A DNA stretch of 11,426 bases from JALONO01 sp038209965 (GCA_038209965.1 JBBQXF010000139.1:1-11426), one strand, 5' to 3'. Counted from the stretch's first letter, positions 1 through 6,273 are shown. Program-made: numbers and translations. Notes: a model not told the origin generated them from the letters alone.

Positions 1-315
1 CAAAGTACCGGCGGCACGGTGCCCAACGTAGTGATCACCGATATGCTGCCCGCCGGGCTAGAAGTGGAAAACCCACGCATCAGCGTGATTCCGGGCATGG
101 ATTGGATCAAGGGCGCGGCCAACCCCGAGCATTTCGATTTCCGCGATGATCGGGTGAACCTGTTTGCCACCGCCACCCCCGAAACCAAAAGCTTCTACTA
201 CGTGTGCCGGGCAGTTACCCGGGGCACGTTCCGGCTCGGGCCAGTTTCGGCCGATGCCATGTACAATGGCGAGTACCACTCTTACCACGGAGCCGGCAGC
301 GTGACAGTGCAATAA
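1..315 (+). CDS. Alpha-2-macroglobulin family protein, C-terminal fragment
   Basis: The reading frame is open from the first base and ends with TAA at 313-315. The GTG at 19 is an internal Val codon, not a start. About 104 residues are visible. They match the last (MG10-like) domain of bacterial alpha-2-macroglobulins: an ITDMLPAGLE strand, a YYVCRAVTRGTF strand, a GPVSADAMYNGEY segment, and a final glycine-rich strand ending in VTVQ. In this family the C-terminal domain follows a thioester or degenerate thioester domain. The proteins sit in the periplasm or on the outer membrane and trap foreign proteases, often together with PBP1C. Only the tail is here, so thioester status, signal peptide and partner genes cannot be judged. 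A strong terminator lies 35 bases downstream, so this is the last gene of its transcript. The family call is recognition from memory of these motifs. Confidence 0.8.
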   Translation, partial: QSTGGTVPNVVITDMLPAGLEVENPRISVIPGMDWIKGAANPEHFDFRDDRVNLFATATPETKSFYYVCRAVTRGTFRLGPVSADAMYNGEYHSYHGAGSVTVQ

Positions 316-349
316 CGGTTCGGGAGATGCCACGATGGGGTTCAAAATC

Positions 350-391
350 AACAAGGGATGAAACTTCGGCGAAGTTTTATCCCTTGTTTTT
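350..391 (+). terminator. Strong intrinsic terminator after the macroglobulin gene
   Basis: A long stem has left arm 350-366 and right arm 372-388. All 17 positions pair, one as G-U. CTTC/GAAG at the tip closes a three-base loop. A T run at 387-391 follows. It ends the transcript of the gene that stops at 315. Confidence 0.85.
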
Positions 392-1092
392 GGGCAAGTA
401 ACTTAGAACTGGGTAGAAAAAAGCACCCCAAAACGCGATAGCCGCGTATGACCGGGGATATGGCCCACCAATCCTACCCTTTTTCCACAATTGATGCGGC
501 ATACCGCTACAAACGAGGGTTCCGAACAGTACTATTTTACGTTTCTTGCAATGAAAAACCAACCCATTTTACCGATGAAAAGTGGTAGGATCGGCTAAGC
601 AATTGGTAGATTCAAAAAACAACCGCCTTCGGAAAAAAGTAAGCTCCGGCAATCTGCGGGCTAGTGTTTTACCTAACTTGATGGGGTTGATGCCATGTTG
701 CTATAGGCTTTCTATAAATTAATTTGTCTAGCTATTGTTACTCGGACTACAACATCATTCTCATCATTTTGTAAAAAAACCTTCTATCTCCCAAAATTTC
801 ATCCGATGGAAATTTGGATCTTGAGATCACATCGTCAAGGCAAAATCTTTAAGTGCTTATAAAGTCCTAAAACAATGTACTGTTTCGCCGGAAACAGGTT
901 GATCATTTTGAAAACGACAATAAGTGGCCATTGATGTAAATTTAAGGTTATTTATTTTTTAATAGTGCGTATAAAGAAATTAATAACCGTTTGTTTCTAA
1001 ACGGATCGCAAGCTTGCAGCCAACGGCAGTCCGTCTAAAAACTATACACTTCAAAGATAGCACAAATCCAGAAAAACTTCCTAACTTGTAGG
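392..1092. other. Gene-free AT-rich stretch
   Basis: No convincing coding sequence is visible on either strand; the short open frames lack any recognisable motif. GC drops clearly after about 700. Structures seen are a widely spaced inverted repeat CCAATCCTACC (468-478) with GGTAGGATCGG (584-594, 10 of 11 pairing), and an imperfect hairpin at 994-1041 (arms 994-1005 and 1030-1041, 10 of 12 pairing) enclosing the perfect palindrome GCAAGCTTGC (1008-1017). The second part probably belongs to the foreign block that begins with the transposase scrap at 1093. Confidence 0.5.
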
Positions 1093-1236
1093 ATGAAATT
1101 TATTACAGGAAAAAACAGAGCTACTTACAGCCTCACCGAGCCACTTGAACAACTGGTATCGCCCGACAATGTAGTTCGGCGCATAGACCTTTTTGTGGAG
1201 AGCTTAGACCTGGCCCCTTTGGGCTTTGATGACTGA
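1093..1236 (+). pseudogene. IS1182-family transposase, N-terminal remnant
   Basis: The frame starts at ATG 1093 and meets TGA at 1234-1236, giving 47 residues. It begins MKFITGKNRATYSL and continues with VSPDNVVRRIDLFVESLDL and APLGF. This is the typical start of IS1182-group (DDE) transposases, which open with a '(K/R)FI.G.(N/D)R' block and a 'N.VR.ID.FV.SLDL..LGF' block. The full protein is usually several hundred residues, so the helix-turn-helix and the DDE catalytic core are missing. No further transposase reading was found downstream, where an integron-type attC begins after about 65 bases. This is therefore a dead scrap at the edge of the foreign block. The family call comes from recall of the N-terminal motif; length and truncation are directly visible. 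Confidence 0.7.
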
Positions 1237-1301
1237 TTTTACGTCCTTTTACCAAAGGTATTTGCACTTTGCAAAGCAGCTCACCTCAGATATGTGGCTT
1301 A

Positions 1302-1431
1302 CGGTTTGCAGCTACCCGAAGGGCGGGATTTTTACCACTAAACTTCATTCGGAGCACTGAACTTTCTATATCCACAAAACTGTCTTTGGAACACGAAACC
1401 CCGCCAATTTTTTGTAGGTGCTGTTATGTGC
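1302..1431 (-). repeat. attC-like recombination site of the DUF262 cassette
   Basis: Read on the minus strand, the site starts with GCACATAAC (R'', 1431-1423), 14 bases after the stop codon of the gene. Arm GCACCTAC (1421-1414) pairs with GTAGCTGC (1315-1308) in 7 of 8 positions. An inner stem pairs GGCGGGGTTT (1405-1396) with the ATCCCGCC region (about 1328-1321). The site ends with GCAAACCG at 1302. Joining this end to TTATGTGC from the other cassette end (3198-3191) gives GTTATGTGC, exactly complementary to R'', with the cut in the canonical G^TT place. This is the expected behaviour of an integron attC of about 138 bases. The 130-base fold and the end-joining logic are seen in the sequence; recombination activity is inferred. 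Confidence 0.75.
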
Positions 1432-1445
1432 TGCCATTCTTTCGG

Positions 1446-3152
1446 TCATATTGTGAATACTGTATTAAATGCTTTTGTCGCTATGTCGGTTGTACGAGCT
1501 TCAATTTCGGCACTTGTCCAGTCTGTTGAGTTAGAAATTGAATTGTCAATATGAATGGTAGTAGATGTTAGAATTACTTTTTTTTCTAAAAATGATTTTC
1601 GTCCTAGTGAGTTATTGGTTTGTTCGTCTACTAAAACTAAGTTCCCTATTTGTCCAACGTAATTGTCGTGATTAATTGCTTTTACACTTGGATTTTGAGC
1701 AAGTATATGCTCCAAGGTCATTAAGTCGTAATTAATTGAAACTCCATTTTTATTGTAAAAACCGTCAAACTTGGCAAGTGTATATTGTATGATTTTTTTC
1801 TGCTTCGTGTAGCCATTCGTAAATTTTAGGGTTTTAAACGCTGCTAGAAACTCGTCAAAGGTTGGAATTTTCTCTCTCATTTTTTGCCTACACTCGCGAA
1901 TTACTGCAAGCCTTGAAGCATCATCGGTAGCTAATGATAATTTGCGTCCATAATTGGAATACATAGATGCAATACCACCAGATGAACGTTGTGAAGTAAT
2001 AGCATTAAATATGTAATGAAAGTGCTCAATTGATTCTAGGATTTCCTTTGCATACTTATATTTCAACTTACCTGCATTGTATTCTCTCATAACAGACATA
2101 ACCATTGGTGTCTGCTGCGTAACATTAAAACCGTATAAAGTTGTAAGAGATTTTTTTAGTGGCAATTCATTTTTGTCCCATTTCCTCGTTTCGGTATCAA
2201 AAATATTTTTGTATGTTACACTGTCTGCTACTAAATTGTCTAAAAAGCTTTTTGCTTGCGTAGGCTTAATTGATTTTTGTAATTTTTTGAATAGTGTTTT
2301 CGTTGCTGTAAATTCAAATTTTGATAGCCAAACGTGAAGTAAAAAAGTATCAATATCCAATTCTTTTGATGTGCTGTCAATATTACTTCTAATAATATTC
2401 CATTTGTCTTTTGGCATGTCAACAATTTTATTTCTTACTTTTATATGCTTTATCAAGTAGTTTTTTACTAGATCTCCAACACTTAAATCTTTGCCCCTTG
2501 TATTCAGCGTTTCAAATATCACATATGCATCATCCTCATCATCAAGTTCAATATAAATTACCTTTAACTTTAGAGTTCTATCCCTAATTTCATTTAATTT
2601 TCCGTGAATATGTGATTTTAGTTTATCCTTTTTTATCTGTTTATCTGATTTTATTAAATCAATTTCGGACTTGATAAATTTGGTAATAAGTTCGAATCCA
2701 TTTTTTAAATTTACTTCCTCTTGTCCGAAGTCAACCTCAATTTCAGGCTCATCATATTTTTGAATATGCTCTTGAAAATATGGATAAGAGGTTTCTGTTT
2801 GAAGAATAAATTTGCTTTCGTTGTCTAAATCAACTTTTTCTATAAGTTTATGAACCCCAATCGCAGAATTGTCAAATTGTTCAGAAATATAAAAGTCACG
2901 TAATGCACAAAGAATCATCGTTATTGTTGTTAGCCTTTGTTGTCCGTCTACAATTCCGTAAAGGTCGTCTGATTTTTTATAAACCACAATTGAGCCAATA
3001 AAATAATCGGCTTCACTGTCCTTTATGGTGTCATTCCAAAACTCAAAAATTTGCTCCTTTTCCCAAGAGTAGGGTCTTTGGAACCGAGGAATATGATAAT
3101 ACCCTGTCTCAAAAACTTTTTTTATTTCTTTGTCAATGCAAGTAATTTTCAT
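1446..3152 (-). CDS. DUF262/DUF1524 GmrSD-like putative restriction protein (integron cassette gene)
   Basis: The protein has 568 residues. The N-terminal DUF262 domain shows IPRFQRPYSW (21-30), the nucleotide-binding/ParB-like signature DGQQRLTT (69-76) and FETLNTRGKDLS (213-224). The C-terminal DUF1524 domain shows EHILAQ (481-486) and IGNLVLVDEQTNN (502-514) followed by a SFLEKK segment, which is the HNH-type (His-Me finger) nuclease arrangement. Such two-domain proteins include GmrSD, BrxU and SspE relatives; some cut modified phage DNA using NTP, so a role as an intracellular anti-phage enzyme is likely. Its specificity cannot be read. The gene is intact and markedly AT-rich compared with the chromosome genes in the window. 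It stands alone between an attC-like site just after its stop and a matching recombination point 47 bases before its ATG, so it fits a single-gene integron cassette. There is no Shine-Dalgarno and no obvious promoter inside the cassette. Domain calls are firm; the defence role is inferred. Confidence 0.88.
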   Translation of the reverse strand: MKITCIDKEIKKVFETGYYHIPRFQRPYSWEKEQIFEFWNDTIKDSEADYFIGSIVVYKKSDDLYGIVDGQQRLTTITMILCALRDFYISEQFDNSAIGVHKLIEKVDLDNESKFILQTETSYPYFQEHIQKYDEPEIEVDFGQEEVNLKNGFELITKFIKSEIDLIKSDKQIKKDKLKSHIHGKLNEIRDRTLKLKVIYIELDDEDDAYVIFETLNTRGKDLSVGDLVKNYLIKHIKVRNKIVDMPKDKWNIIRSNIDSTSKELDIDTFLLHVWLSKFEFTATKTLFKKLQKSIKPTQAKSFLDNLVADSVTYKNIFDTETRKWDKNELPLKKSLTTLYGFNVTQQTPMVMSVMREYNAGKLKYKYAKEILESIEHFHYIFNAITSQRSSGGIASMYSNYGRKLSLATDDASRLAVIRECRQKMREKIPTFDEFLAAFKTLKFTNGYTKQKKIIQYTLAKFDGFYNKNGVSINYDLMTLEHILAQNPSVKAINHDNYVGQIGNLVLVDEQTNNSLGRKSFLEKKVILTSTTIHIDNSISNSTDWTSAEIEARTTDIATKAFNTVFTI

Positions 3153-3190
3153 TTCTATATTTTATTTGTTGAGTGTCGTCTTTTATGGTT

Positions 3191-3225
3191 GCACATAACG
3201 TTTGGCTATACGCATATTGCGTATA
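3191..3225 (-). repeat. Cassette insertion point: attI candidate or 3' end of an older attC
   Basis: On the minus strand the sequence AAACGTTATGTGC contains a G^TTRRRY-type core, with G at 3199 and TT at 3198-3197. Just upstream is a perfect palindrome, TATACGCA (3207-3214) and TGCGTATA (3218-3225), with a 3-base spacer. No partner GCACATAAC is visible further toward the integrase fragment, so this is either the integron's own attI or an attC that lost its 5' arm. The TTATGTGC after the cut supplies the first bases of the DUF262 cassette. Confidence 0.55.
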
Positions 3226-3340
3226 CTTCCGTCTTATTTGTTGCTGTTTGAATCTCTTTAATGCGTTCAAAATAAACGATATACCCGATTTCAATCGGAT
3301 AAACTTGAACTCTTGCTAAATTTAATTTTGAATACTCCAT
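3206..3340 (-). CDS. Small unrecognised ORF between integrase fragment and cassette
   Basis: ATG at 3340 and TAG at 3208-3206 give 44 residues, beginning MEYSKLNLARVQVYP and ending VYAICV. Composition is soluble and mixed, with no low-complexity run, membrane segment or known motif. Its 3' end runs into the palindrome beside the cassette insertion point, which is how ORFs of integron cassettes often end at their attC. It could be the last part of an older cassette gene, a small real protein, or chance reading in the attI region. It also contains a small hairpin CCGATT/AATCGG at 3285-3298 (plus-strand numbering). No function is proposed. Confidence 0.3.
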   Translation of the reverse strand: MEYSKLNLARVQVYPIEIGYIVYFERIKEIQTATNKTEVYAICV

Positions 3341-3404
3341 TGGTGAAAATTGTGTTTGTAAATCTTATAGCGTAGAACTAGCCATTTATTTTTAAAAATC
3401 CTAA

Positions 3405-3743
3405 TTAAAAGTTCAAATTATCCATCGGACTTTTCAACTGGTCAAATCCTTTGGTTGTAACGTGTGTGTAAATTTCCGTTGTTTTACTACTCTCATGCCC
3501 AAGTAAACTTTGAATATACCTTAAATTTGTGCCATTTTCCAGTAAATGTGTTGCAAATGAGTGTCTCAAGCTATGAACGGTTACCTTCTTAGTAATTCCA
3601 GCTCGTTTCACTGTTTCTTGAAAAAATGTTTGAATGCTTCTTGTTGAATATTCCCCGCCAAATTGCCCTTCAAATAAATATTCTTTGGGTTTGTAGGCTT
3701 TGTAATAATCTCTCAATGTGCCCAAAAGCACTTGTGAAAGCAT
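3405..3743 (-). pseudogene. Integron-integrase-like tyrosine recombinase, C-terminal fragment
   Basis: The 112-residue reading carries the C-terminal catalytic half of an IntI/XerC-type recombinase: YKPKEYLFEGQ, a YSTRSIQTFFQ helix, HSLRHSFATHLLENGT (the H-x-x-R box), IQSLLGHESSKTTEIYTHV (the His and the Tyr nucleophile) and a KSPMDNL tail typical of Bacteroidota integron integrases. A whole protein would have roughly 300 residues. The N-terminal core-binding domain and the first catalytic Arg are missing. The same frame continues upstream to 3758 (EDRCV before the M) and hits TAA at 3761-3759. The neighbouring frame reads EEGKK just before, and restoring one G near 3755 would give the normal GKKDRCVMLS, so a one-base deletion is likely. 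It cannot be active alone. It is transcribed in the same direction as the DUF262 cassette, with its 3' end facing it. A XerC/D-like element recombinase is the alternative. Confidence 0.78.
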
Positions 3744-3871
3744 TACACACCTGTCTTCTTACCTTCCTCGTTGTAGAACAACGGAAAAATTTGCATACCC
3801 AATCTTATTTCGTTTTGACTTTACAAACCTAATAGTTAATTTTGAAAAAACAAACCAAAATGAATATTTTT

Positions 3872-4214
3872 TCAAATATTTTCCTTTTTATCCAATAGCA
3901 CTACACTATCCGCTACCTCTTCCGTAACATAGCGCGTTTTGCCTTTCTGGTCTTCGTAGGAGCGCGCTTTGCGCTTACTTGCCACCTAGACAAGGCTTCC
4001 TTTGTGCATATACTTTTCTGCTAAATTGGCCTATCTGCGCCATGCCGCCACAACGGCGGACCATTCGGCCTCTGGTTGCTCGTTTATCATGAACTTGTAG
4101 GGTTCTGTAGCGACCAGCGAAAGCTTTGCCATTCCGACTCCTCCTTCAAGCGGCTGAATTTCAGACTGTTTTACCCAGATTGCTTGTCAGTTTAACGCTA
4201 TGTAACCCCCACAT
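3872..4214 (-). pseudogene. ssb: Decayed single-stranded DNA-binding protein gene (ssb)
   Basis: Read in three frames on the minus strand, the fragments line up with an SSB OB-fold in the right order: VKLTSNLGK (from 4196; normally a V.LIGNLGKDPE block), EIQPLEGGVGMAKLSLVATEP, then EWSAVVAAWRR stopped by TAG, then ANLAEKYMHKGSLV stopped by another TAG where a Tyr codon is expected, then ARSYEDQKGKTRYVTEEVAD with a final VVLLDKKE, ending with TGA at 3872-3874. At least one base insertion (GKDPE region), one frame change and one nonsense change are needed to restore it. It lacks the acidic C-terminal tail of housekeeping SSB. A possible start is ATG 4214. Mobile elements often carry such genes. 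It lies directly upstream of the broken integrase in the same orientation, so both probably decayed together. No open frame of useful length covers it, so it is easy to miss. Confidence 0.72.
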
Positions 4215-4297
4215 TGACGCACAAAATTTATTTTGCCAAAGATAAAAATCTCTTTTCAAACCCCCAAATTATTTAAGAAATTTTTTTATTTGGCACT

Positions 4298-4359
4298 GGT
4301 TGCCCCCGTCAAAGGTTGCTCCCGTCGACGTTTGCCCCGCAGTGGTTGCCCCCATCAAC
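4298..4359 (+). repeat. Four imperfect tandem copies of a 14-16 base unit
   Basis: Units are GGTTGCCCCCGTCAAA (4298-4313), GGTTGCTCCCGTCGAC (4314-4329), GTTTGCCCCGCAGT (4330-4343) and GGTTGCCCCCATCAAC (4344-4359). The period is mostly 16, not a multiple of three, so the repeat does not keep a reading frame. The function is unknown; it opens a longer repeat patch that reaches 4620. Confidence 0.6.
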
Positions 4360-4620
4360 GCCTTTGGCAAACCAATAAACGCGATGGTGGGGAAACCGAC
4401 TTTTATCCTGTCTTTTTCTTTGGGGAAGATTTTAACGGCTTTGAACAGGGCAGTTGCGTTTATCTCGATATACCGGGCAATAAACGCAACAAAGCCAGCC
4501 AAAATACCATGATTCACCGGTTGTTGCGGTGTTCATCGCGCCAAAGCCCCACTGGCGGGGCACAAGTGGGCCTGCCAGTGCTTTGGCGTTTATCACGCTC
4601 ATTGGGGCGATAAACGCAAC
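4351..4620. repeat. Cluster of inverted repeats built on GCGTTTATC/GATAAACGC
   Basis: Four stem-forming pairs are visible. CCCATCAACGC (4351-4361) faces GCGATGGTGGG (4381-4391), 9 of 11. GTTGCGTTTAT (4453-4463) faces ATAAACGCAAC (4480-4490), perfect. CCAAAG plus CACTGGC (4541-4556, three-base bulge) faces GCCAGTGCTTTGG (4574-4586). GCGTTTATC (4586-4594) faces GATAAACGC (4609-4617), perfect. The same AAACGC word recurs at each stem. Open frames cross this patch on both strands but none resembles a known protein, so it reads as a structured intergenic repeat (REP- or MITE-like). No gene was found from 4215 to 4791. Confidence 0.55.
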
Positions 4621-4791
4621 TGTTGGGGCGGGACCGCTGATTTTTGCCCTCAGCCTTGGCCCACCATCAGTTTACCGCTTTCTTCCAGCCCCGAGGCCAA
4701 ACAGGGCAAAGTCGTGTTTGGCCGGATCCCGGGCATCGAGGCCGCGCAGCCCCGGCGACCTGCCCTCCCACCACACCATTGGTTGGCGTGT

Positions 4792-5172
4792 TCACAGGCT
4801 GGGATCATAGCTCACTCCCCCAAAACCATACAGCATCAGCACGCGGGAGTAGCGGAAACTGATGGGCACCATGAGCAAAATGGTGGTAATGATGACCGAT
4901 AAATAGATGGTCAAGGTGGGTTTGTCCACCAGCACATTCACCGCCACGAAGCACGCGATGAAGGTGGCCACGCTAAACCCATAGCTGACATACATGGCCC
5001 CGTAAAAAAAGCCGGGCTCCACCTCAAACCGAAGGTTGCAATGCGGGCAACGTACGTGCATGTCAGAAAACTTGGTCAAATTATAGGGGCCGCTCTTGAA
5101 CATCTGGCCTTGGCGGCATTGGGGACATTTGCAGGCGGCCACTGCCCCCCAAGCGGAAAGTTGGTTGGTCAT
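4792..5172 (-). CDS. DUF983 family membrane protein with two zinc-ribbon-like Cys pairs
   Basis: The 126 residues match the DUF983 family in length and motifs. CPQC (16-19) and CPHC (42-45) can form a small metal-binding ribbon at the cytosolic N-terminus. The family block EPGFFYGAMYVSY (52-64) leads into a first membrane helix (about 60-82), and a second helix lies at about 86-106. The function of the family is not established. It is common as a single gene in Bacteroidota and Alphaproteobacteria. The start at 5172 fits a promoter just upstream. It is divergent from the Nudix regulator gene, with about 300 bases between them. Confidence 0.88.
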   Translation of the reverse strand: MTNQLSAWGAVAACKCPQCRQGQMFKSGPYNLTKFSDMHVRCPHCNLRFEVEPGFFYGAMYVSYGFSVATFIACFVAVNVLVDKPTLTIYLSVIITTILLMVPISFRYSRVLMLYGFGGVSYDPSL

Positions 5173-5194
5173 TTTGGTTGGCTGTTAAATACCA

Positions 5195-5224
5195 CAAATT
5201 TACACCAAGATTACCACCCAACAA
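5195..5224 (-). promoter_or_regulatory. Bacteroidota-type promoter for the DUF983 gene
   Basis: On the minus strand TTGTTG (5224-5219) is followed by 16 bases and TAAATTTG (5202-5195). The first TTG is 19 bases from TAAATTTG, matching the TTG/TAnnTTTG (-33/-7) pattern of Bacteroidota primary sigma factors. Transcription would start close to 5188, giving a leader of about 15 bases before ATG 5172. Confidence 0.45.
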
Positions 5225-5413
5225 CATTGCCTTCGACTGGTGTGGTGCCCAAAAGCTGCCTCCATTGTGCTCGCCAAATAACGATATCGTGTTCAAAACT
5301 AAGTACCTACCTTTTTTTTCGCCCTAAAACCCGTTTAATCCCCGCTTGGTTGGCAAACAATCGGTGCGGGGATGGGGCTATTGGCCGAAAACAACTAAAA
5401 ATCACTGGGTTGG

Positions 5414-5459
5414 CCGCTGTTGATTTGACAATTCACCGTAAATTAGCGGTTGAATCAAC
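5414..5459. promoter_or_regulatory. Inverted repeats upstream of the Nudix-wHTH gene, possible operator
   Basis: GTTGATT (5419-5425) faces AATCAAC (5453-5459), a perfect 7-base pair of arms. Overlapping it, CCGCT (5414-5418) faces AGCGG (5445-5449). The repeat ends 16 bases before ATG 5475. NrtR-type regulators bind palindromes and often control their own gene or its neighbours, so this is a candidate operator; the proof would be binding data. The remaining 5225-5413 shows nothing else clear. Confidence 0.3.
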
Positions 5460-5474
5460 ATTTCTACCCCGTCT

Positions 5475-6161
5475 ATGTACACTTACCAATATCCCCGCCC
5501 AGCCTTAACGGTGGATTGCGTGATTTTTGGCCTGAGCGAAGACAGCCTCAAAGTATTGCTTATCCAACGGGCCCATGATCCTTACAGTGGCTACTGGGCC
5601 TTCCCGGGTGGTTTTGTCGATATGGACGAAACCACCGAAGTGGCCGCCCGCCGGGAGCTGGCCGAGGAGACCGGGATCCAAGAGATGTTCATGGAGCAGC
5701 TTTATACTTTTAGCGGGGTGGATCGCGACCCCCGCGAGCGCGTGGTGAGTGTGGCCCACTTTGCCTTGGTCAAACTGTCGGACTATAAAGTGACCGCCGG
5801 CTCCGATGCCAACCGGGCCGAGTGGTTTGCCGTGGATCAAGTGCCCAAACTGGCCTTTGACCACGACCAAATCCTGCAAGTGGCGTTGGCCAGGCTCAAG
5901 GGCAAGGTGCGCTATCAGCCCATCGGCTTTGAGCTGTTGCCCGAAAAGTTTACCCTTGGGCAGTTGCAGAAAATGTATGAACATATCTTGGGCCGCGAAC
6001 TGGACAAGCGGAACTTCCGCAAAAAGATATTGGGCATGGAACTGTTGTTGCCTTTGACCGAACAACAAAAAGGGGTTTCGCACCGGGCAGCCAAACTCTA
6101 CCAGTTTGACCGGGCAAAATACCAAGCCCTCGAGGCCAGTGGATTCATGTTCGAGATTTAG
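5475..6161 (+). CDS. Nudix hydrolase with C-terminal winged-helix domain (NrtR-like)
   Basis: The 228 residues hold an N-terminal Nudix fold with a complete Nudix box at 46-68: G46-x5-E52-x7-R60-E61-L62-x-E64-E65-x-G67-I68. The catalytic Mg-binding glutamates are all present. Residues of about 150-228 (from IGFELLPEKFTLGQLQKMYE onward) form the winged-helix DNA-binding domain found in NrtR-like regulators (COG1051/COG4111 type). Family members sense ADP-ribose or sugars and repress NAD or carbohydrate genes; several Bacteroidota members control arabinose use. Here the Nudix box is intact, so hydrolysis of an ADP-ribose-like substrate is possible as well as sensing. No NAD or sugar operon lies next to it in this window, so the regulon is not visible. 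ATG 5475 lacks a Shine-Dalgarno but is the only start that keeps the family N-terminus (YPRPALTVD). Confidence 0.88.
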   Translation: MYTYQYPRPALTVDCVIFGLSEDSLKVLLIQRAHDPYSGYWAFPGGFVDMDETTEVAARRELAEETGIQEMFMEQLYTFSGVDRDPRERVVSVAHFALVKLSDYKVTAGSDANRAEWFAVDQVPKLAFDHDQILQVALARLKGKVRYQPIGFELLPEKFTLGQLQKMYEHILGRELDKRNFRKKILGMELLLPLTEQQKGVSHRAAKLYQFDRAKYQALEASGFMFEI

Positions 6162-6235
6162 GGCTGCATCGGCCATCGGCTGGCAAAAAGCCCTTAGAAT
6201 GCCCATTTTATTAATTAAAACCTCTTAACCTTACA

Positions 6236-6264
6236 TTGCGTATAATTGACTAAATCTAATTTAG
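6236..6264 (+). promoter_or_regulatory. Possible promoter for the M48 peptidase gene
   Basis: TTG at 6236-6238 is followed, after 18 bases, by TAATTTAG (6257-6264), one mismatch from TAnnTTTG. The second half lies inside the small palindrome CTAAAT/ATTTAG (6250-6264). ATG 6274 is 10 bases after it, which would leave an almost leaderless transcript. Confidence 0.25.
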
Positions 6265-6273
6265 CTCAAGCCC

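Noticed and set aside
377..562. 61-residue open frame on the minus strand
   Set aside because: It overlaps the macroglobulin terminator arm, has no recognisable motif and sits in a gene-free stretch; chance reading is the simpler explanation.
1246..1301. Small palindromes next to the attC end as a second attC
   Set aside because: They lack R''/R' core motifs and the spaced two-stem layout; recorded only as part of the block edge.
4233..4902. Several overlapping open frames on both strands, e.g. an 82-residue minus frame (4517-4269) and 126- and 93-residue plus frames
   Set aside because: They arise from the repeat patch, whose ~16-base period shifts frame at each unit, and none shows a domain. 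A minus-strand reading with GLDARDPAKHDFALFGLG (around 4680-4760) was also considered, but it is only 36 residues and lies between stops.
5505..6206. 233-residue open frame opposite the Nudix gene
   Set aside because: It is a reverse-strand shadow of the Nudix-wHTH coding sequence, with no homology-like motifs of its own.
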